Under the pieces are notes generated by a model that saw only the letters and a program-made list of their open reading frames with translations, was not told the origin of the DNA and ran no database searches. Source: Deltaproteobacteria bacterium (GTDB taxonomy: Archaea > Thermoplasmatota > Poseidoniia > Poseidoniales > Poseidoniaceae). From it: a DNA stretch of 58,283 bases. Within the stretch, counting starts at the first letter, position 1; every line of letters starts with the position of its first letter. The position numbers and the translations under genes are program-made. Below are positions 18,593 through 28,151 of the stretch, in pieces. The stretch covers positions 75,468-133,750 of the forward strand of contig JAOMAZ010000001.1 of NCBI GenBank assembly GCA_028344335.1, in the 5' to 3' direction.

Positions 18593-19648
18593 TCACCTTT
18601 GGGATATTTGCATCGACCAGGCGACTTCATCCAATCTTGTACATAGGGTCTTGCGGTCGATTGCAAAGTGTGCCGCATCTTCTGCTTGTAGAATACATTC
18701 ACAGGCAGCATTAGCCAAGTGAGCCATGTCAAGGTCAGAAAGCGAAAGCGCACGGGCTGCTACGACTGCAACTACTGCTGCATCAATCAACCCGATTTGT
18801 TGGCGAGGCTCAGGTAATGTGCAGGACACATGAATGTGTTCTTGATCAGATTTGTAAAGATCGACTCCATTTTGGCCACCTAGTACCAAGAGGGAATCCC
18901 AACCATGTTCTTCTACTAATTCCCAAGCAGCCTCTTCCTCAGTTGATTTTGAGAGACGTCTGCGCATTAATTCTAATCCTCTTGATTCGAAGATAACCAC
19001 GTCTGCACCTTTGGTGCGGTGCAAACCTGTCAATTTAGGGTCGCAAATAACTGGGACTCCGGCTGTCTTTGCATGTCGAATGAGAGATTCTGCAGTTTCG
19101 TCATTAACAACTCCTTTTCCGTAATCGGAGATAACTAAGGCACCGGCTTTTGGTATTAATTCCGATGCTTGATTGGCCAATAATTCTGCAACTTCGCTTG
19201 ACACGTCATCGAGTGCTTCTTCATCGACTCGTAGCATCATTTGCTTATTGGCAATCAGGCTTTCTCTACTGGCAATAAATCGGGTCTTTACCGTGGTTCT
19301 CCAACTCTCAAGAACTGCAACACCGTCAGACTTGATTCCTGCTTTTTCGAGTGCATCGATAACATCAGACCCTGCTTCATCATCACCAACTACACCAAAA
19401 ATGGAAACTTTGTGTTGCAGAGATGTTAGCCCCCTAGCCACATGGGCTGCTGCTCCTGCTCCTTGTTCACGCTGAGTTTCCTTGAGAACTGGCACCGGTG
19501 CTCTTGGGTTGAGGTTATTTGCATAGCCATAAATGAAGCGGTCTAGCATAACGTCTCCAACAAGGACGACCAAACTTGGAGCCATATTCTCGACACGTCG
19601 TCGAGTATTCTGTAAGCCGTCATGGATGCCCCAATCGCCCTCGTCCAT
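18593..19648 (-). CDS. PfkB-family sugar kinase, HldE/RfaE N-domain-like (D-glycero-D-manno-heptose-7-P kinase-like)
   Basis: VLVGDVMLDRFIYGYANNLNPRAPVPVLKETQREQGAGAAAHVARGLTSLQHKVSIFGVVGDDEAG; ALVISDYGKGVV; PVICDPKLTG. Confidence 0.8.
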   Translation of the reverse strand: MDEGDWGIHDGLQNTRRRVENMAPSLVVLVGDVMLDRFIYGYANNLNPRAPVPVLKETQREQGAGAAAHVARGLTSLQHKVSIFGVVGDDEAGSDVIDALEKAGIKSDGVAVLESWRTTVKTRFIASRESLIANKQMMLRVDEEALDDVSSEVAELLANQASELIPKAGALVISDYGKGVVNDETAESLIRHAKTAGVPVICDPKLTGLHRTKGADVVIFESRGLELMRRRLSKSTEEEAAWELVEEHGWDSLLVLGGQNGVDLYKSDQEHIHVSCTLPEPRQQIGLIDAAVVAVVAARALSLSDLDMAHLANAACECILQAEDAAHFAIDRKTLCTRLDEVAWSMQISQR

Positions 19649-19679
19649 ATGCTTCCCTCACCCTATCGAAAAGGAGGAG

Positions 19680-20657
19680 TCATTTCATGTTGTCCCGAAT
19701 ACTGGTGGCGATTGCAACATGAACCTCGGTTGGGATGGACAGGCTGCGGCGCAGGCTTGATAGAATTGCATCTTCATCCAAACTGATAACTCCATCCTCC
19801 AAAGCAGTTCGAACCGCATCAACGTAAGGATGTATGTTAGATTCTAAGCCATCAAGTAATTCAGCATGTGCAATAACTTGTCCAACTAGCCTTCCATGCA
19901 CTTCTAAACTAATATCTAGAGTTTTGCGTAGGGTTTCTAACATCACTTGTTCTTCTTCTATTATTTCTCCATCCTCAAGTGCCTGTTCCAATAAGTCTCG
20001 GTAGATATTTTCTCGGTCAGGACCTTTGCTTTCAGTGAGGGTATTGAGGGCTTCTTGTTCAATTCTTGTAACTCTTTCAGGACTCATTCCAATGAAGGTT
20101 ACAATTTCTTCAACAATCCCTCTTTCTGCTTCTGAAAGACTTCCATCTCTCCAAGCCCTCTCGAAAACTGCCTTTACCAAAGCCTCACTGATTTTACCTT
20201 CCATTCCAAGACTGCCTTTTGCTTCAGAAATTGGCACAACTAGTGGTTCTTGATGCCAATTTAAATTCTCATCAACATGTGATAATAAGGTGAGTAAATC
20301 TTCGTTATCCTCAAACTCACTGAGAGGTGAAGGATTGCCATCTGTGATGACCTCTAGATTGAGAACTCTCCTGCGTATTTCCTGACTTCGCTCTTTACCC
20401 TTAGCAGTCAGCATGTAGACTCGACGACGTTGCTTCGCACCATCGACGTGGCGATTCTCCTGTTCTATGTCTTCTGATTCAATCATCCTCTTCAAAGTCC
20501 TTGGTAAGTGCTTTCTTTGGATGAATACAGCACTCGATATACCGGCTTGAGTATTTTCTGGTGGAGCCTCCCACCCTCCGACTTTCAGGAGCTTATCGGA
20601 AAGGTGAATCAAGACCCTCTCTTCAACTGTCAAGACACCGAGTTGGCCACTAACCAT
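19680..20657 (-). CDS. Winged-helix regulator-like protein with three C-terminal DG-containing tandem repeats
   Basis: Start chosen at MVSGQLGVLTVEERVLIHL; wHTH-like segment (KRMIESEDIEQENRHVDGAKQRRRVYMLTAKGKE); repeats AWRDGSLSEAERGIVEEIVTFIGMS, ALEDGEIIEEEQVMLETLRKTLDIS, ALEDGVISLDEDAILSSLRRSLSIP. Confidence 0.75.
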   Translation of the reverse strand: MVSGQLGVLTVEERVLIHLSDKLLKVGGWEAPPENTQAGISSAVFIQRKHLPRTLKRMIESEDIEQENRHVDGAKQRRRVYMLTAKGKERSQEIRRRVLNLEVITDGNPSPLSEFEDNEDLLTLLSHVDENLNWHQEPLVVPISEAKGSLGMEGKISEALVKAVFERAWRDGSLSEAERGIVEEIVTFIGMSPERVTRIEQEALNTLTESKGPDRENIYRDLLEQALEDGEIIEEEQVMLETLRKTLDISLEVHGRLVGQVIAHAELLDGLESNIHPYVDAVRTALEDGVISLDEDAILSSLRRSLSIPTEVHVAIATSIRDNMK

Positions 20658-20745
20658 GCTTCCACCATTATGGCCACAAAGCATCGAGCACTTCAGAGAT
20701 GCGGTTGCGTGGGATTGATGGTGAGTTACCTTTCGCACCCAATTA

Positions 20746-21795
20746 ATGGCAACAGAAAAGGGCCGCGACCTGAAACCACGCCAACGTGGAAATCGGCCTA
20801 TTTTAGAAAATGAAGAATTACGAGATGTCCTAATTGCAGAAGGGAGTGGTTGGAGGGTCGAGCCTCCAATCTCAAGCCGCCTTTGGCAAAAATCAGCCCT
20901 TGGAAAAACCATCAAAGGAGGATCTGTGCTGCTTTCACCTGCTGAAGCCCTGTTTTGCCATTGGCACAGAAACTTGGCACTTCCAAAGAACTTCATGACA
21001 GAAATGCTTGCTTCAAACCCAAGATTCTTACATGAGGCGGTGGCTATTGAGGCGGTTCGTTCTGGTGGAGAAATATTGTCAATTTGTACTGAAAATTTAC
21101 ACCATGGGAACCTTCGATGTGAAAACACATGGGGTATGAGATGGGAGAGAACCTCCCACCCCTCAAAAGATCCACCTGTTTCGCAAGTACGATGGTTCAT
21201 CTCCTCTGACGATTTGGATTTGGCTGACCTACAATTATGGGTTATGAAAGTAGAAAAAGTGGGCCAAACACCAGAAGTTGTTGTTGTCGATTCTGAATAT
21301 GGTTCTACAATCTATCGCCTATCATCACCAGACCCTCGCGGCAAATTAAGGCCTCCTTCTGAAATACAAATACCTGACTTGGGCGGAGAGCAGAGCGGCT
21401 TCATCCAATATGTAAATTGGCCATTACCAAATATTGGAGTACCTCAAGCCGGAGGGATTAGTCTGGATAATACCGAGAAAGAATGGTTGGAGAATTACCT
21501 CCAAGGAACCGAACATATTGGTGATGCATATCTCCTAAATGAATTATTAGAGCGTGGACTTATTGCAAGACCTGGTTTCAAATATGGTTGCAAATGGAGA
21601 GTATATGATGATGATATCTCAAAAGTCCATGCACCTTGGTTGATGTCAACTGAATCCGAAATGCCTCGCTCTTGGGAAGAAGCCTGCTTACGGGCTCGCT
21701 TATCAGCAGGCGTCAACAAAAAGTGGGTTTGCATTCAACAAAGCTCTGATGGTGCTTCATTCCTGTCTATTGAAAGGGTCTTCTTGGGGCGCTGA
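20746..21795 (+). CDS. endA: tRNA-splicing endonuclease (EndA)
   Basis: C-terminal catalytic region YLLNELLERGLIARPGFKYGCKWRVYDDDISKVHAPWLM...LRARLSAGVNKKWV with the Tyr/His/Lys positions; two-domain length. Confidence 0.85.
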   Translation: MATEKGRDLKPRQRGNRPILENEELRDVLIAEGSGWRVEPPISSRLWQKSALGKTIKGGSVLLSPAEALFCHWHRNLALPKNFMTEMLASNPRFLHEAVAIEAVRSGGEILSICTENLHHGNLRCENTWGMRWERTSHPSKDPPVSQVRWFISSDDLDLADLQLWVMKVEKVGQTPEVVVVDSEYGSTIYRLSSPDPRGKLRPPSEIQIPDLGGEQSGFIQYVNWPLPNIGVPQAGGISLDNTEKEWLENYLQGTEHIGDAYLLNELLERGLIARPGFKYGCKWRVYDDDISKVHAPWLMSTESEMPRSWEEACLRARLSAGVNKKWVCIQQSSDGASFLSIERVFLGR

Positions 21796-23883
21796 GAATA
21801 AGGCATTTGTTGGGTTTAGAAAATCATCAACACTCGAAACTGCCACAGGCTGTGGAGGGATGATTTTCTGTTTCTTCTCGATTCCAAGAACCACCCAAAG
21901 AGCCGCTAATAAACAAACGATTAGAGTTAAACTGGCTGGGTCACGGAAAGTTCTGATTACATCTGCTGTTCCAGCAATCGCTTCTCCAGTAACTTCAACT
22001 TCAACTCTCTCTACCTTACCCAAGTCATCAACAATGATGACTTCTCCCCTTGCCAGCATTCCAGGTGTTAGAAGACCATTTGGTTCCACCGTTAGGGTGA
22101 TTGATGAGCCTTCTTGTATGACTACGCTTTCTTGAATAGTCGCCACTCTTGAGAGAGGGCCTTCGACAAATAAGTCCACAGTTCTACTACCATCACCTTC
22201 GATCTCTAATTCTATAAAAATCTCGGTAGATATACTGGTTGAAACGTCAGCTTGTGTCAGGCTTGGCAATACTCTATTGAAATGAGTTGACCAAGGGATT
22301 GCAATATCCCAAGTTGTATTTCCGCAACTAATGAAGCCAGTTAGTAGACCATAGTTACCTGCAGAGACTTGACTATCGAATGATAATTCAACTTGCTTCC
22401 ACGACTCCTCCTTGACTACCGTGGTCGAGTCAATGATAGCTATACTTCGACCGTCATTACTGTTCATGGAAACTTGAGGTTGGCATTCTTGAGTTGATTT
22501 CATGGCAAAGAAAAAAGATTCCCCTGGTAGGGTAGTTAATCCACCAGAAGGTGGCAATACCTCAAATTCTTCTTCACAGGTAGGCATTGTCAAGTTAAGC
22601 CCCCATAATTCACCTTGCATTTGGAAAACCACTGCGGTCCATTGGACTAAGCGACCATGTGAATCCCTAACTTGAATGCCACTTGCGCCAAATGTATCAC
22701 CTAATTGGAAAGTGTCACCTTCGCTACCTTTGTCTGCTGCTCGCATCAATTCATCTCCACCATCGGCCTCTATGATTCGCAGCCAAGGAGAATCTGGGTC
22801 ATGATTGACTACATTGTTTTCGATGTCGCCGGTTGCTAAATTTTGGGCGCTAACTAAGAGGCCTGAGCCTGGGAGTCTAGCATCGAAATTATCTTTAGTA
22901 CGGTGTTCTATCCAAAGCCATTCGTTTTCTGCTAACGGAATACGGAGTGCTGAACCTGAATTTGACATCGGTGCCAAAGATTTCATCGCTGCTTTACATT
23001 CGCCACCTTGTGAATTCCAAGAAGAAATTTCGTGGTTTCTTTCAAGACCTAGCAATTCCATTGTCGCAGCCATTGGCAGAGCAGGTATTGCTCCATTTCC
23101 ATTCCAATTACCACTAGCCATGATATCCCAGTCTCCTACTCCATACCAGTTTTTTGAAACCGTTTCATCATGCACAGCATAAAGGTCTAAGGCACCAATC
23201 TGATGAAGCATTTCGTGAATAATTGTACCCCTATAGTTTGAAGAGCGCAAAGATGCCATGGTATAGTGGTGAGCCACAAGTCCATCCTTCAGATCTATCG
23301 CCTCTTGAAGTGGCCCAAAGTGGCTCCAAATTCTGGAAGTAGCACCTGAACCATCTTCTTGTGGCCTTGCGGTGTGTAAGATTAGCAACCGGTCAACATT
23401 ACCGTCCTTATCCAAATCAAATGCAGACCAATCTATATTTGAGGCTAATTGAGTAATTACTTCTGCTGCTAAGGCGGCAGGTCCTCCTTCGACACTACCT
23501 ACATCACGGGTGTTTTCAGTATCGTAGCCATATGAACTAGAAGGAAGAGAAGCACGAATTATTTCAGAATGGTAGGTTAAGTTGAGTGTGCTTTCCCCCC
23601 CACTCATCGCTTCGATATATCCTACAGCGCCATTATTACCGTCAAGAAGGCCCTTAGCCTGAATAATATCACGGCCATTTCCACTCGCCTCATCGCTAAA
23701 GTCAACGACTACAACAAGCCAATTTTCTTGTTCTTGAATTCCAACGATAGGAGGTTCTAATTCTGAATTAGCATTTTCCCGAACTTCCTCAAACCAAGTT
23801 TGAACGACTTCTGGGTTCGACCATCCGACAAGACCTAGGATGATGAAACCCAAGGCGATTGGGAGGGCGATTTTTGCCTTCAT
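21757..23883 (-). CDS. Secreted M6-like metalloprotease (immune inhibitor A-like), membrane anchored
   Basis: IIHEMLHQIGALDLYAVHDE zinc motif, DKDGNVDRLLILHTA, signal-like N-terminus from MKAKIALPIALGFIILG, C-terminal TM (LTLIVCLLAALWVVLG). Confidence 0.85.
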   Translation of the reverse strand: MKAKIALPIALGFIILGLVGWSNPEVVQTWFEEVRENANSELEPPIVGIQEQENWLVVVVDFSDEASGNGRDIIQAKGLLDGNNGAVGYIEAMSGGESTLNLTYHSEIIRASLPSSSYGYDTENTRDVGSVEGGPAALAAEVITQLASNIDWSAFDLDKDGNVDRLLILHTARPQEDGSGATSRIWSHFGPLQEAIDLKDGLVAHHYTMASLRSSNYRGTIIHEMLHQIGALDLYAVHDETVSKNWYGVGDWDIMASGNWNGNGAIPALPMAATMELLGLERNHEISSWNSQGGECKAAMKSLAPMSNSGSALRIPLAENEWLWIEHRTKDNFDARLPGSGLLVSAQNLATGDIENNVVNHDPDSPWLRIIEADGGDELMRAADKGSEGDTFQLGDTFGASGIQVRDSHGRLVQWTAVVFQMQGELWGLNLTMPTCEEEFEVLPPSGGLTTLPGESFFFAMKSTQECQPQVSMNSNDGRSIAIIDSTTVVKEESWKQVELSFDSQVSAGNYGLLTGFISCGNTTWDIAIPWSTHFNRVLPSLTQADVSTSISTEIFIELEIEGDGSRTVDLFVEGPLSRVATIQESVVIQEGSSITLTVEPNGLLTPGMLARGEVIIVDDLGKVERVEVEVTGEAIAGTADVIRTFRDPASLTLIVCLLAALWVVLGIEKKQKIIPPQPVAVSSVDDFLNPTNALFSAPQEDPFNRQE

Positions 23884-23925
23884 GATATTATCGGCTGAAG
23901 GGCCAACCAATAGAAGGGTTCTGCT

Positions 23926-25188
23926 TTATTGTTGGTTTATGTAAGCAAATGCATCGTTGGGATGTAAAACCAAGCCCCATGGAAATTTATCTGAAAGGGT
24001 CAGGTTTCCATCGAATCCAACCTCCATAATACGTTCTTTTTGTCCTGATTTGGGCCATGGGTCTACCATTGATGCCAAAGCCAACTGAAAATCAATCTCC
24101 CTCAATTCACCATCAGGCCTTGCAGCTGCTATATTCAAAAGAGATAATCCACGTAATTCGATGCTCAAGGAATCTAAACTTTGCTTCATATGTTCAGGTA
24201 GTGGACTACCATCACATCCCGTAATAATTAGATCTGTCAAGCGTTGTATTTTCGCTGATGCTAAAAGGTCATTTCTTTCATGGGGGTTTAGACAAAGAGC
24301 ATTTGCACTACTAGTAGCCATCAAATTTGGTGTACTTGAGGAGAAATCTTTGGCGCAAGCACCGGCACAAGCACAGGATACTACTGCGATTCTTCTCAGG
24401 GAGCCTTCAGAATCCATTATACCCTCACCATGTGGAATGTTTTTTGATGACATATTTCGATCTTTAAATGGAGATATACAACTCTCAACGAGAAGCCAGC
24501 AAGACATTATCGAGAGAAGGCGGATTCCTGTTAAGTGAGATGGAATGGACAACCACACCAAAGCCAATGAAAAACCATGTATGCGAATGCGGAACCATGT
24601 TAGAGAATTGGCATCCAATAATCCAACCACACCAGCCATCAGTGCAGACATCATCGCCAATAATACAATTAATTCAATTGATAATACCGCAAAGGAAATC
24701 CTCAAGATTTCCACCGCATCATATGTTGCAACAACTCCTGATTCACTACTCCCTCGGTGAGCCCAAAGCATAACCGTTGGAATTAGGTATAGCATTGTCA
24801 ATAAAAGAATGCTAATGCTAACAATACCTCCTATTAGGATAGTGCTACCCAACCAATGCCTCTCTTGAGGCAGCATTCCTGGACGTGTGAAATTTATCGC
24901 TTGCCAACAAACTAATGGGATGATGGTTATCAAACCAAGAAGCAATGCTGACATCCAACGTAGAGAAACCCATTCTGCGGGAGCAAATACGGAGAGGCAT
25001 TCTGATACTTGGCAAGGCGATATCCGGATTAAGTACCATGCAAGAACTGAGTCGATGAAAAACATCCAGATGACCGACGACACAGTCAAGGCAAATAGTA
25101 ACAAACCAAGTCTGTTCAATAATTCATCTAAGTGGCTGCTAATTGGACGAACTAAATCTCCCGCTAAGGATAAACCGTCAGCCATCAC
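23926..25188 (-). CDS. tatC: TatC-like Sec-independent protein translocase fused to a Cys-rich C-terminal domain
   Basis: N-terminal SSHLDELLNRL, multiple TMs, INFTRPGMLPQERHW typical of TatC; C-terminal RIAVVSCACAGACAKDF...NALCLNPHERNDL...LTDLIITGCDG. Confidence 0.8.
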   Translation of the reverse strand: MMADGLSLAGDLVRPISSHLDELLNRLGLLLFALTVSSVIWMFFIDSVLAWYLIRISPCQVSECLSVFAPAEWVSLRWMSALLLGLITIIPLVCWQAINFTRPGMLPQERHWLGSTILIGGIVSISILLLTMLYLIPTVMLWAHRGSSESGVVATYDAVEILRISFAVLSIELIVLLAMMSALMAGVVGLLDANSLTWFRIRIHGFSLALVWLSIPSHLTGIRLLSIMSCWLLVESCISPFKDRNMSSKNIPHGEGIMDSEGSLRRIAVVSCACAGACAKDFSSSTPNLMATSSANALCLNPHERNDLLASAKIQRLTDLIITGCDGSPLPEHMKQSLDSLSIELRGLSLLNIAAARPDGELREIDFQLALASMVDPWPKSGQKERIMEVGFDGNLTLSDKFPWGLVLHPNDAFAYINQQ

Positions 25189-25224
25189 ATAGTGCCAAAG
25201 GTGCTTTGCTCATGACCACTGCGG

Positions 25225-26190
25225 TTAGAGCATTTGTTCAACCTTTAGTGGAGCCTTGGCTTGTGCATAGGTGCGATACAATCCATAACCTGCCCAAAGT
25301 GCTAACATTCCAACCAGTAAGTTCCAACCCCAAGGTTTGGACGTTTCCAATGTCCAGAAGAAGAAGTAGGAAAGAGCTGCAAAGAGTATGCCGCGGCGAA
25401 TTGCTTGAGGAACTGCCAAACGCATATCTAGGTTATCTGGTCCTCCAGCAAACTTTTTTTGGTAGAATTCCCCCTGGAATACTGCGGCAATCAACAAGAT
25501 AGAGAGGGTTGTCCAATAGTAGAGATTTCCTTGAGCAAAGAAATTGTCAGCTAGTTCTTTTTGCTCTGCAGCCTTAACTGCCTCAGGGTCAACTTCTTGC
25601 TTGAATAATTCATCATAATCTCCAACTGAAATTGTGCGCAGAGATAACTCCTCGCCCTCCGAAACCATTGCACCATCAGGGGCTGCGATGCTGAATGTCA
25701 AGATATTCCAGTGGTCGCCCTCGTCAAAAGTACCATCCCCGTTAACCGCATTTCCTACTAATGAAAAGTAGATTGCACCTACATCTGAAGATGGCGCAGT
25801 CCATGGAACTAGCCAATCATTTCCTGGTTTTGATTGAGAAATCCCATCGGGATTATCCTCTGCTTCCCTTGTACCTTGTTCGTCCAATGGAGTGAATGAA
25901 CCAACTCCAAAATCAGTCATCAAGAAACCGCCCTCGGAGTTTGATTGGTGCTGTAATGAAATTGTGAAATTGTAAGTATCTCCAACAGTATAGGCCTGGG
26001 GAACTCCGCTAATGGAGACAATAACTGCAACAGAGGGCGTTCCACCACCATGGCAAGTACAGCCAAACTCCACCGTAGGATCAGCACCATTGCTGACAGG
26101 TGGGCCACCGCTAGAGCCAAATGCAGGGATTGCCAAGAGGGCAACACAAGCCAATGCCATGATGATACGAGGAACTGTTAGGCGCATCAA
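25225..26190 (-). CDS. Membrane protein with extracellular Reeler-like domain and CxCH motif
   Basis: Signal peptide; PTVEFGCTCHGGGTPSVAVIVSISGVPQAYTVGDTYNFTISLQH; two TM helices near the C-terminus. Confidence 0.75.
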   Translation of the reverse strand: MMRLTVPRIIMALACVALLAIPAFGSSGGPPVSNGADPTVEFGCTCHGGGTPSVAVIVSISGVPQAYTVGDTYNFTISLQHQSNSEGGFLMTDFGVGSFTPLDEQGTREAEDNPDGISQSKPGNDWLVPWTAPSSDVGAIYFSLVGNAVNGDGTFDEGDHWNILTFSIAAPDGAMVSEGEELSLRTISVGDYDELFKQEVDPEAVKAAEQKELADNFFAQGNLYYWTTLSILLIAAVFQGEFYQKKFAGGPDNLDMRLAVPQAIRRGILFAALSYFFFWTLETSKPWGWNLLVGMLALWAGYGLYRTYAQAKAPLKVEQML

Positions 26191-26331
26191 CTCAACCTCA
26201 TTTCCTGTGCACCGATGGGCCGCCCTTGAAGGTTACCACTTGGCATTAAGTGGGAGGGCACCTAAGCGAGGAAGCATTGGTTAGGGAATTATTGAAACAG
26301 GATAACGTTGACCATTAACTGAGGAAGTAGC

Positions 26332-27231
26332 ATGTGGCCGTTTCCAAAAAAGGAAAAAATGGAGTGGTTAAGGCTCGACGATAGCCGCAAGGACCAATAT
26401 TCTCAAAAATTATATCGCCGTATGCTGTATGATAGAGAACCAATTTTGATAACCATGGAAGACAAATACAAAGCACGGGAATTAGTCGCCTCAAAAGGAG
26501 TTTGCAAACTTCCCGAACTTCTTTGGTGGTCTTGCCAAACACCAGTGAAAATACCATGGGATGAATTACCTGATAGATTTGTGATCAAAACCAACCATTG
26601 GTCTGGAGATGGCATCTATTTCATCAATAACTCAAATGAAAAATTGAAGCAAATTGCTGTTGACATGACGATTGGTGAATTATACCGAGTTATTGAAAAC
26701 GGTATAGACCACAGAGGAAAGAAAGTCAGTCATGCTTGGATGGAGAAAAAGTTAACTCGCCTTCTAAAGAAAAAATACGCAAAAGCGCTTGAATGGGGAA
26801 CCCAAGAAATCAAACCCGCAGGGGTAATGATAGAAAAAATGCTGATGGTTGATGGTGCCTTACCTGATGATGTGAAGTTTCATGTATTCCATGGCAAAGT
26901 CGGATGGATACAAATCGATGTTGGAAGGTTCACCGAACATCGCCAATCGATATACAATGTCGACGGTAGTAGGATTGAGCAATCTAATCCTAAATTCCCT
27001 GGTATTGAGGAATTAAAGCACCTCCATGAAAGGTTTTCACCACAATATGTGGAAGAGATGGTGCGGGTTGCAGAGAAACTATGTGAAGATATAGATTATA
27101 CTCGTTTAGATCTATTTGATATCGATGGGGAATTATATTTTGGAGAGTATACTTGCTACCATAATGCAGCCCATCCACAATCGGATGAATGGGAAGAACT
27201 GGGGGGGAGACTTTGGAAGACAGATTACTAG
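26332..27231 (+). CDS. TupA-like ATP-grasp protein (polysaccharide/peptidoglycan-like polymer biosynthesis)
   Basis: KYKARELVASKG, PDRFVIKTNHWSGDGIYF, EIKPAGVMIEKMLMVDGALPDDVKFHVFHGKVGWIQIDVGRF, YTRLDLFDIDGELYFGEYT. Confidence 0.8.
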   Translation: MWPFPKKEKMEWLRLDDSRKDQYSQKLYRRMLYDREPILITMEDKYKARELVASKGVCKLPELLWWSCQTPVKIPWDELPDRFVIKTNHWSGDGIYFINNSNEKLKQIAVDMTIGELYRVIENGIDHRGKKVSHAWMEKKLTRLLKKKYAKALEWGTQEIKPAGVMIEKMLMVDGALPDDVKFHVFHGKVGWIQIDVGRFTEHRQSIYNVDGSRIEQSNPKFPGIEELKHLHERFSPQYVEEMVRVAEKLCEDIDYTRLDLFDIDGELYFGEYTCYHNAAHPQSDEWEELGGRLWKTDY

Positions 27232-28124
27232 AACGCCAAGAACTGTTCTCTTTACTAGGAGATTTGCCAGATTTTTCAGTGCCCATAAAATCTAAGCTTC
27301 AAAGTGAAGAAAGTCATGCAGGCTTGAGATGCCAACGTTGGCAAATTGAATTTGAAGGTATTGAAGCGGTGCCGATATTAGTGACCTTACCAGAAGGTGA
27401 TGGGCCCTTTCCAGTGGTACTATACAACCATGCACATGGAGGTAATTATGCACATGGAAAGGAAGAACTACTAACGGGGAGGGCGGCGATTCTCAACCCT
27501 CCGTACGGACAAGTTCTGGCCGATTTAGGAATCGCGGCTGTAGCAATCGATACTTTCGTATTTGGTGAAAGGAATCATGATAATGAGGCTGCTACTTTCA
27601 AACGCATGTTATGGAATGGTCAAGTCATGTGGGGAATGATGCTTTTTGATAACTTAAGGGCGCTGGATTTTATCGATGAACACCCTCTTCTAGACCATGA
27701 TAGAATCGCCACATTGGGTTTATCGATGGGTAGTACCATGGCTTGGTGGTGTGCAGCACTTGATGATAGAATCAAAGTCTGCATTGACCTATGTTGCCTA
27801 ACAGATTTCCACGACCTGCAGGAGACAGATGGACTGAATGGTCATGGAGTTTATTATTACATTCCAAATCTTTTGAAGGAAGGTTGGAGTACTTCACGAA
27901 TCAATGCAATGATTGCCCCGCGAGCGCGTCTGGCATTGGCGGGAGACCTTGACCCTTTGACTCCTACAGTTGGACTTGAGAGAATAGATAAGCATCTCAA
28001 AGAGGTTTATGCGGCACATGGAAAATCAGAGTGCTGGAAGATGCTCCGCTATGCTGACATCGGGCATATTGAAACTTCAGAGATGAGAAGTGAAGTGCTT
28101 GCTTTTTTAGAAAAGTTTCTCTGA
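27189..28124 (+). CDS. Alpha/beta hydrolase (dienelactone hydrolase / acetyl-xylan esterase-like)
   Basis: PVVLYNHAHGG, IATLGLSMGSTMAWWCAALDDRIKVCIDLC nucleophile elbow, LALAGDLDPLTP, terminal His region. Confidence 0.82.
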   Translation: MGRTGGETLEDRLLERQELFSLLGDLPDFSVPIKSKLQSEESHAGLRCQRWQIEFEGIEAVPILVTLPEGDGPFPVVLYNHAHGGNYAHGKEELLTGRAAILNPPYGQVLADLGIAAVAIDTFVFGERNHDNEAATFKRMLWNGQVMWGMMLFDNLRALDFIDEHPLLDHDRIATLGLSMGSTMAWWCAALDDRIKVCIDLCCLTDFHDLQETDGLNGHGVYYYIPNLLKEGWSTSRINAMIAPRARLALAGDLDPLTPTVGLERIDKHLKEVYAAHGKSECWKMLRYADIGHIETSEMRSEVLAFLEKFL

Positions 28125-28151
28125 AAGCCTAAGAAAATAATCAATTCAGTG

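Noticed and set aside
20658-21200. N-terminal extension of the - strand 506-aa ORF
   Set aside because: It would overlap endA on the opposite strand; a wHTH start at 20657 is more plausible.
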